Source of the DNA: Candidatus Omnitrophota bacterium
GTDB lineage: Bacteria; Omnitrophota; Gorgyraeia; 2-02-FULL-51-18
Length of the DNA: 42,838 nt
Direction of reading: 5' to 3'
Assembly: GCA_016180585.1 (NCBI GenBank)
Contig: JACPAX010000009.1
Coordinates: 1-42,838 of the forward strand
The position numbers and the translations under genes are program-made. The notes beneath the pieces are model-generated. The model did no database searches. It was not told the DNA's origin and saw only the letters and a list, made by a program, of their open reading frames with translations. Of this stretch, positions 38,068-42,838 are shown piece after piece (positions within the stretch are counted from its first letter, which is position 1; each line of letters begins with the position of its first letter).

Positions 38068-40377
38068 GTGTCCCAGCGGCTGCGTCTGACCATTCGCGGC
38101 GCCGTGCAGGGCGTCGGGTTTCGCCCGCACGTCTATCGTCTCGCCCGGGAACTGGGTCTGAACGGGTGGGTGTCGAACTCGCCGCAGGGGGTCCTTCTCG
38201 AGGCGGAAGGGCCGCCTGAGAAGCTTCGCTCGTTTCTTTTGCGGGTGGAAGGGGAGAGACCTCCGCGTTCTTTCATCCAGAGCCTTGAGCCGGTGTTTCT
38301 TGACCCCCGGGGATTTTTGACGTTTGAGATCGCCCCCAGCGAAGCGGAAGGCCGGCGATCGGCGCTCGTGCCGCCGGACGTGGCGGTCTGCGGGGAATGC
38401 GTGAAGGACTTCTTGGATCCGGCCAACCGCCGCTATCATTATCCTTTTACCAGCTGCTCCCATTGCGGGCCGAGATTCAGCCTGATCGAAAGTCTGCCGT
38501 ATGACCGCCCGGGCACGACCATGCGCTTTTTTCAGATGTGCGATCTCTGCCGCGACGAATACGAAGACCCGGCCAACCGCCGCCATCACGCCCAGATCAA
38601 CGCCTGTCCCGACTGTGGCCCGCACGTGGAGCTGCGGGACCCCGCCGGACGCGCGCTGCTCGGGCACTGGCGCGCGATCTCGGAGGCGGCGGGCCTGATA
38701 CGGCAGGGCAAGCTATTGGCGGTGAAGGGGCTCGGCGGTTTTCACCTGATCGCGGACGCGACGAACGGCGGGGCTATTTACGAATTGAGGCGGAGGAAGC
38801 GGCGCGACGAAAAACCGCTGGCGGTGATGTTTCCGTCTCTCGAGGCGGTCTATTCAAGCTGTGAAGTCTCCGGACTTGAGGAGCGCCTTCTGAAGTCGGC
38901 CGAGGCGCCGATCGTGATTCTCGCGCGAAGAAAAGACAGCGACCCCCTTGTCGCTTTCTCGGTCGCCCCCGGGAATCCGAATCTCGGCGCGATGCTTCCC
39001 TATACGCCGCTCCATCACCTTCTCCTGCGCGAGCTGGGCGTCCCCGTGGTGGCCACGAGCGGCAATCTCTCGGAGGAGCCCATCTGCGTCGACGAAGACG
39101 AGGCGCTCTCGAGGCTCGGCGGCGTCGCGGATTTCTTTTTGACGCACAACCGGCGTATCGCAAGGCCCGTCGATGACTCGGTGGCGCGCGTCGTGATGGG
39201 GCGGGAGCTTGTGCTGAGGCGGTCCCGGGGATACGCCCCGCTTCCTTTCAGGACGGGGAGACAGGACGCGCCGTCGGTGCTCTCGGTGGGCGGCCATCTG
39301 AAAAACACCCTCGCGCAGTCCGTGGGAGGGCAGGTTTTTGTGAGCCAGCACATCGGGGATCTCGGCAACGAGGAGACTCTCAAGGTTTTCAGGGAAACCG
39401 CCGAGGCGTTTGGGGCGTTGTATGAGACCAAACCGGAGGCCGTCGCCTGCGACCTGCACCCGGATTATCTTTCGACGCAATTTGCCGCGCGGCTTGGGCC
39501 CCCTCCGATTTATGTCCAGCACCATTATGCCCATGTCCTCGCCTGCATGGCGGACAATGAACTCGAAGGTCCGGCGCTGGGGGTCGCCTTTGACGGGACC
39601 GGATACGGCGGGGACGGCACGATCTGGGGCGGAGAATTTCTGCGGGTCGGCCAAAAGGGCTTTACGCGGTTTGCCTCTTTCCGAAAATTCCGCCTGCCGG
39701 GAAACGAAAGAGCGATCGCCGAGCCGCGTCGGTCCGCGCTCGGCGTCCTCTACGAGATTTTCGGGGATCCGCTTTTTGAAAACGCGGAAACGGGGGTCCT
39801 CGCGTTTTTTTCGCCGGAGGAGCTGAGGCTTCTCGGCTTGATGCTCAAGAAAAAATACCGGTCTCCGCTGACGTCGAGCGCCGGACGCCTCTTCGACGCG
39901 GTCGCTTCTCTTGTGGGGGTGCGCCAGATCAACCGTTTTGAGGGGCAGGCCGCGATGGAGCTTGAGTTCGTGATAGGGGGCCGGGAGACCGAGGACCGTT
40001 ACCCCACCGCTTTTTTGAAGAGCGGTCCCGGCTGCGAGTTTGACTGGGAAGAAACGGTGCTTGGGGTCTTGGGCGACCTGGGGCGCGGGTTCTCCCGCTC
40101 GAGAATAGCCGCAAAATTTCACAACACGCTTGCCGAAGTCGTGACACAGGTCGCCGGGATGTCCGGCGAGAAAAAAGTGGTTTTGAGCGGGGGGTGTTTT
40201 CAGAATCAATACCTTCTCGAGCGGACGGTGCGGCGTCTGAGGGAAGAGGGGTTCTCCGTTTATTGGCATCAGAGAATTCCGCCCAACGACGGCGGAATAG
40301 CGCTCGGGCAGGCCGTCGCGGCGTTGCGCGCGCTGGACCGGGCAAAAGACGCGACGAGGGAGGACTTATGTGTCTAG
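38068..40377 (+). CDS. hypF: Carbamoyltransferase HypF
   Basis: This 769-residue protein has the full HypF domain order. An acylphosphatase domain (about 1-90, VQGVGFRPHVYRLA) is followed by two zinc-finger segments (about 108-190, with CGECV, CSHCG, CDLC, CPDCG). Next come a YrdC-like domain (about 205-385, with KGLGGFHLIADA) and a Kae1-like C-terminal domain (VQHHYAHVLACM, AFDGTGYGGDGTIWGGEFL). It activates carbamoyl phosphate and transfers the carbamoyl group to HypE for making the CN ligands. It starts at GTG 38068 with a perfect AGGAGGTG site and overlaps hypC by 10 nt. Confidence 0.95.
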   Translation: MSQRLRLTIRGAVQGVGFRPHVYRLARELGLNGWVSNSPQGVLLEAEGPPEKLRSFLLRVEGERPPRSFIQSLEPVFLDPRGFLTFEIAPSEAEGRRSALVPPDVAVCGECVKDFLDPANRRYHYPFTSCSHCGPRFSLIESLPYDRPGTTMRFFQMCDLCRDEYEDPANRRHHAQINACPDCGPHVELRDPAGRALLGHWRAISEAAGLIRQGKLLAVKGLGGFHLIADATNGGAIYELRRRKRRDEKPLAVMFPSLEAVYSSCEVSGLEERLLKSAEAPIVILARRKDSDPLVAFSVAPGNPNLGAMLPYTPLHHLLLRELGVPVVATSGNLSEEPICVDEDEALSRLGGVADFFLTHNRRIARPVDDSVARVVMGRELVLRRSRGYAPLPFRTGRQDAPSVLSVGGHLKNTLAQSVGGQVFVSQHIGDLGNEETLKVFRETAEAFGALYETKPEAVACDLHPDYLSTQFAARLGPPPIYVQHHYAHVLACMADNELEGPALGVAFDGTGYGGDGTIWGGEFLRVGQKGFTRFASFRKFRLPGNERAIAEPRRSALGVLYEIFGDPLFENAETGVLAFFSPEELRLLGLMLKKKYRSPLTSSAGRLFDAVASLVGVRQINRFEGQAAMELEFVIGGRETEDRYPTAFLKSGPGCEFDWEETVLGVLGDLGRGFSRSRIAAKFHNTLAEVVTQVAGMSGEKKVVLSGGCFQNQYLLERTVRRLREEGFSVYWHQRIPPNDGGIALGQAVAALRALDRAKDATREDLCV

Positions 40378-40622
40378 CCGTCCCCGGGGAGATTACCCAC
40401 ATCCTCAAAGAAGACGCGCTCTCCCGCGTCGGTCAGGTGCGGTTTGGGGGTATTTTCAAGGAGGTCAATCTCACCTGCGTGCCGGAGGCGAAAAAAGGGG
40501 ATTATGTGCTGGTTCACGTCGGGTTTGCGATCGCCACGATTGACAGGGAAGAGGCCGAGGAGACGCTCGGTTATTTGCAAGCAATGGATGAACTCGGCGA
40601 GTCGGAGGGTTTGCGGCCGTGA
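40368..40622 (+). CDS. hypC: Hydrogenase assembly chaperone HypC
   Basis: This 84-residue protein begins MCLAVPGEI, with the essential N-terminal Cys2, and contains [13 protein letters not shown]-like [18 protein letters not shown]. HypC carries the iron centre with HypD and delivers it to the large subunit. ATG 40368 was chosen for the MC start; the frame is open further upstream within hypF. Its stop overlaps the hypD GTG (GTGA). Confidence 0.95.
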   Translation: MCLAVPGEITHILKEDALSRVGQVRFGGIFKEVNLTCVPEAKKGDYVLVHVGFAIATIDREEAEETLGYLQAMDELGESEGLRP

Positions 40623-41716
40623 AATACGTGGATGAGTACCGGGACGCGGCGAGGACGCGGCGCACCGCCCGCCTGATTCATCGCCTTGTCCGTCGGCCGT
40701 GGACGCTGATGGAGGTCTGCGGGGGGCAGACGCACGCGATCGTGAGATTCGGGATAGACGAGCTTCTGCCCAAAGAGGTGGAGCTCGTGCACGGGCCGGG
40801 CTGCCCCGTTTGCGTGACGCCGGTGGAGCTGGTCGACAAGGCCGTGGAAATCGCGTCGCGGGAGGGCGTGATTTTTTGTTCTTTCGGGGACATGCTGCGC
40901 GTCCCGGGGTCCCGGAAGACTCTTTTTGCCGTGAAGGCCGGATCGGCCGGCGGCGACGTTCGCATCGTGTATTCGCCGATGGACGCCCTGAAGATCGCCG
41001 AAGAGAATCCGGGGCGGGAAGTCGTATTTTTCGCGGTGGGGTTTGAGACGACGGCCCCCGCCAACGCGATGGCGGTGCGCGAGGCCCGCCGCCGCGGCGT
41101 GCAAAATTTCTCGGTGCTCGTCTCGCATGTCCTCGTGCCTCCGGCCCTCGAGGCTATCCTGTCGGCGCCGGACAATCGCGTGCAGGGGTTCCTGGCGGCC
41201 GGGCACGTCTGCGCGGTGATGGGGTATACCGAATACGAACCGCTTGCCTCCAAGTACCGCGTGCCGATTGTCGTGACGGGTTTTGAGCCGGTGGATATCC
41301 TTCAGGGAATTTTCCTTTGCGTGAAGCAACTGGAAGAGGGGCGCGCCGAGGTCGAGAATCCGTATGCGCGGGTGGTGCGCCGCCCCGGCAATCGTCCGGC
41401 GATCGATCTCATCCGCGAGGTGTTCAGGGTGATCCCGAGAAAATGGCGGGGAGTGGGCGAGATTCCCTCGAGCGGTCTGGGTCTGGCGGAGGGCTACGAG
41501 GCGTTTGACGCCGAGAAGCGGTTTGACGTCGCCTCGGTGACGGCCGAGGAGTCGGCGGAGTGCCTAAGCGGGCTTGTCCTGCGTGGGATCAAAAAACCCT
41601 ACGAGTGCGGGGCCTTCGGCGTCCGCTGCAACCCGTCGAGCCCCTTGGGCGCCACGATGGTGTCGTCGGAGGGCGCCTGCGCGGCGTATTTCCGGTACCG
41701 GAGGAATTTCCGATGA
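40619..41716 (+). CDS. hypD: Hydrogenase formation protein HypD
   Basis: This 365-residue scaffold builds the Fe(CN)2CO unit. It has [11 protein letters not shown] with Cys34, [10 protein letters not shown] with Cys62 and Cys65, GYTEYE, and the C-terminal cysteines of the [4Fe-4S] site in [19 protein letters not shown] and EGACAAYF. It works with HypC and HypE. It starts at GTG 40619 and overlaps hypE by 4 nt. Confidence 0.95.
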   Translation: MKYVDEYRDAARTRRTARLIHRLVRRPWTLMEVCGGQTHAIVRFGIDELLPKEVELVHGPGCPVCVTPVELVDKAVEIASREGVIFCSFGDMLRVPGSRKTLFAVKAGSAGGDVRIVYSPMDALKIAEENPGREVVFFAVGFETTAPANAMAVREARRRGVQNFSVLVSHVLVPPALEAILSAPDNRVQGFLAAGHVCAVMGYTEYEPLASKYRVPIVVTGFEPVDILQGIFLCVKQLEEGRAEVENPYARVVRRPGNRPAIDLIREVFRVIPRKWRGVGEIPSSGLGLAEGYEAFDAEKRFDVASVTAEESAECLSGLVLRGIKKPYECGAFGVRCNPSSPLGATMVSSEGACAAYFRYRRNFR

Positions 41717-42744
41717 AATGTCCGGTGGTCCCGGGCCGCCATCCGGAAATTCTCCTGGCGCACGGCGGCGGCGGCAAGCTCACCCAGCAGTTGATCGAGG
41801 AGATTTTCATCCCGGCTTTCAGCAATCCGCTGCTTGAAAAAAGGCATGACGGCGCGGTATTTGACGTGAACGGAACCACGCTGGCGTTTACGACGGATTC
41901 CTACGTGGTGCATCCGCTTTTTTTCCCCGGCGGGGACATCGGGAGCCTGTCCGTGTATGGAACGGTCAATGATCTGGCGATGTGCGGCGCCAGGCCGCTT
42001 TACCTGAGCGCGGGATTCATCATCGAGGAAGGCCTCGCGGTCGAGACGCTGAAGCAAGTGGCGGAATCCATGCGCCTGGCGGCCGAGAAGGCCTCGGTGC
42101 AGCTGGTCACCGGGGACACGAAAGTGGTCGACCGGGGCAAGGGCGACGGGATCTTCATCAACACGGCCGGCGTCGGCGTCGTGGAGCGCGGTCTCGACAT
42201 CGCTCCCGCCGGTGTGCGGACCGGAGACAAAATCATTTTGAGCGGGGACCTCGGACGGCATGGCGTCGCGATCATGGCGGTGCGGGAAGGACTGTCCTTC
42301 GGCGGCGTCATCGAAAGCGATTCGGCGCCGTTGTGGGAGCCGGTGGAGGGGCTTTTGAAGCGGAAGATCGGCGTCCACTGCCTGCGCGATCTCACGCGCG
42401 GGGGACTGGCGAGCGCTTTAAACGAAATCGCCGGGGCGCGCGGCGTGGAAATACGGATCCATGAAGAGGCCATCCCTCTCCATGAAAACGTGAGAGGGGC
42501 CTGCGAGATCCTGGGGCTTGACCCGCTTTATGTCGCGAATGAAGGGAGGTTCATCGCCTTCGTTTCTTCGGGGGATGTCCGAGAGGCGCTGTCCTGTCTT
42601 GGACTTTTCGAATCCGGCGCGGGCGCCACGGTGATCGGGGAGGTCTGCGGAGGGACGCCCGGCCTGGTCACGATGAAGAACACCATAGGGACCCACCGGG
42701 TCATTGACAGACTTGACGGCGAACAGCTTCCGAGGATTTGTTGA
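41713..42744 (+). CDS. hypE: Hydrogenase maturation protein HypE
   Basis: This 343-residue member of the PurM-like ATPase family has [16 protein letters not shown] at the N-terminus, the nucleotide-binding [18 protein letters not shown] segment, and ends in PRIC. The terminal Cys343 is the residue carbamoylated by HypF and dehydrated to thiocyanate. ATG 41713 overlaps the hypD stop (ATGA). It is the last gene seen; hypB and any slyD-like gene are not in this window. Confidence 0.95.
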   Translation: MKCPVVPGRHPEILLAHGGGGKLTQQLIEEIFIPAFSNPLLEKRHDGAVFDVNGTTLAFTTDSYVVHPLFFPGGDIGSLSVYGTVNDLAMCGARPLYLSAGFIIEEGLAVETLKQVAESMRLAAEKASVQLVTGDTKVVDRGKGDGIFINTAGVGVVERGLDIAPAGVRTGDKIILSGDLGRHGVAIMAVREGLSFGGVIESDSAPLWEPVEGLLKRKIGVHCLRDLTRGGLASALNEIAGARGVEIRIHEEAIPLHENVRGACEILGLDPLYVANEGRFIAFVSSGDVREALSCLGLFESGAGATVIGEVCGGTPGLVTMKNTIGTHRVIDRLDGEQLPRIC

Positions 42745-42838
42745 CGGCGGGCAGTGATCCGGTTTGCCCGCGGGGTCCGGCTCGTCTTGTCCTCTCTTAT
42801 GGTATGGGATTCTTGTAAGTCACCGGATTTAGGCGGAC
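42745..42838. other. Region after hypE, no gene seen
   Basis: A 7-bp inverted repeat, GCGGGCA (42747-42753) and TGCCCGC (42765-42771), could form a hairpin but no T-tract follows. No coding sequence is evident before the window ends. Confidence 0.4.

Noticed and set aside
42747-42771. Possible terminator after hypE
   Set aside because: There is a 7-bp hairpin but no following T-tract, so it is not supported as an intrinsic terminator.

Overview
The window is a GC-rich chromosomal segment from a Gram-negative anaerobe. Lipoprotein signals, an outer-membrane beta-barrel, many CxxCH cytochromes, a Rieske/cytochrome b pair, 2-oxoacid:ferredoxin oxidoreductase and a group 3b-type [NiFe] hydrogenase all point that way. 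The dispersed palindromic repeats and the mix of Geobacter-like and Nitrospirota-like electron-transfer proteins suggest an uncultured lineage such as Omnitrophota, Nitrospirota, NC10 or Desulfobacterota. The sequence alone does not let me choose.

Layout. 1-1651: a repeat-rich accessory island with a tandem duplication of a gene end, an inverted-repeat element and an AbiEi/AbiEii module whose toxin appears to lack its catalytic motif. 1697-5270: an M48 protease with TPRs, a lipoprotein, a cold-shock gene with an attenuator-like leader, and a secreted MsrA. 5265-5501: a remnant of a UbiE/MenG methyltransferase. 5598-15219: one long co-directional operon with a conserved unknown, an orphan pyruvate-kinase C-terminal domain protein, hemerythrin, KorAB, DUF2721, a PpsR-type regulator, split FeoB, zinc-ribbon FeoA and a protein with a duplicated four-cysteine motif. 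15200-17784 (minus strand): LysR regulator and ResB-like protein. 17785-31558: a large multiheme electron-transfer locus with an outer-membrane protein remnant, two paralogous monohaem cytochromes, a seven-haem cytochrome, a beta-barrel, ResB/CcsA, a nine-haem anchored cytochrome, Rieske, cytochrome b, a seven-haem NapC/NirT-type protein, radical SAM/SPASM, and an 11-haem plus b-type fusion. 31555-32436 (minus strand): a second, paralogous LysR regulator. 32541-42744: HypA, group 3b-type hydrogenase subunits, a cyclic-nucleotide-domain protein without DNA-binding domain, maturation protease, an unannotated 54-residue membrane protein, and HypF, HypC, HypD, HypE.

How it works together (inference). 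KorAB and the hydrogenase handle low-potential electrons (ferredoxin, NADPH/H2). The Rieske/cytochrome b complex and the 11-haem b/c fusion would move electrons between quinone and periplasmic cytochromes. The seven-haem cytochrome plus beta-barrel would carry them across the outer membrane. ResB/CcsA attach haem, the radical SAM protein may make it, and Feo supplies iron.

Regulation. Three promoter regions share a CRP-like palindrome TGTGAC-N4-GTCACA (one copy has a mismatch) followed at near-constant distance by an extended -10. They lie ahead of the Kor/Feo operon, the ResB-LysR operon and the cytochrome conduit. Two promoters in the cytochrome locus share a second architecture, ATAAG-N5-CTTAT followed by TTTACTTATAAT. 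A related palindrome sits between the second LysR gene and the hydrogenase operon. This implied regulatory network and the composite electron conduit are the most interesting content of the window.
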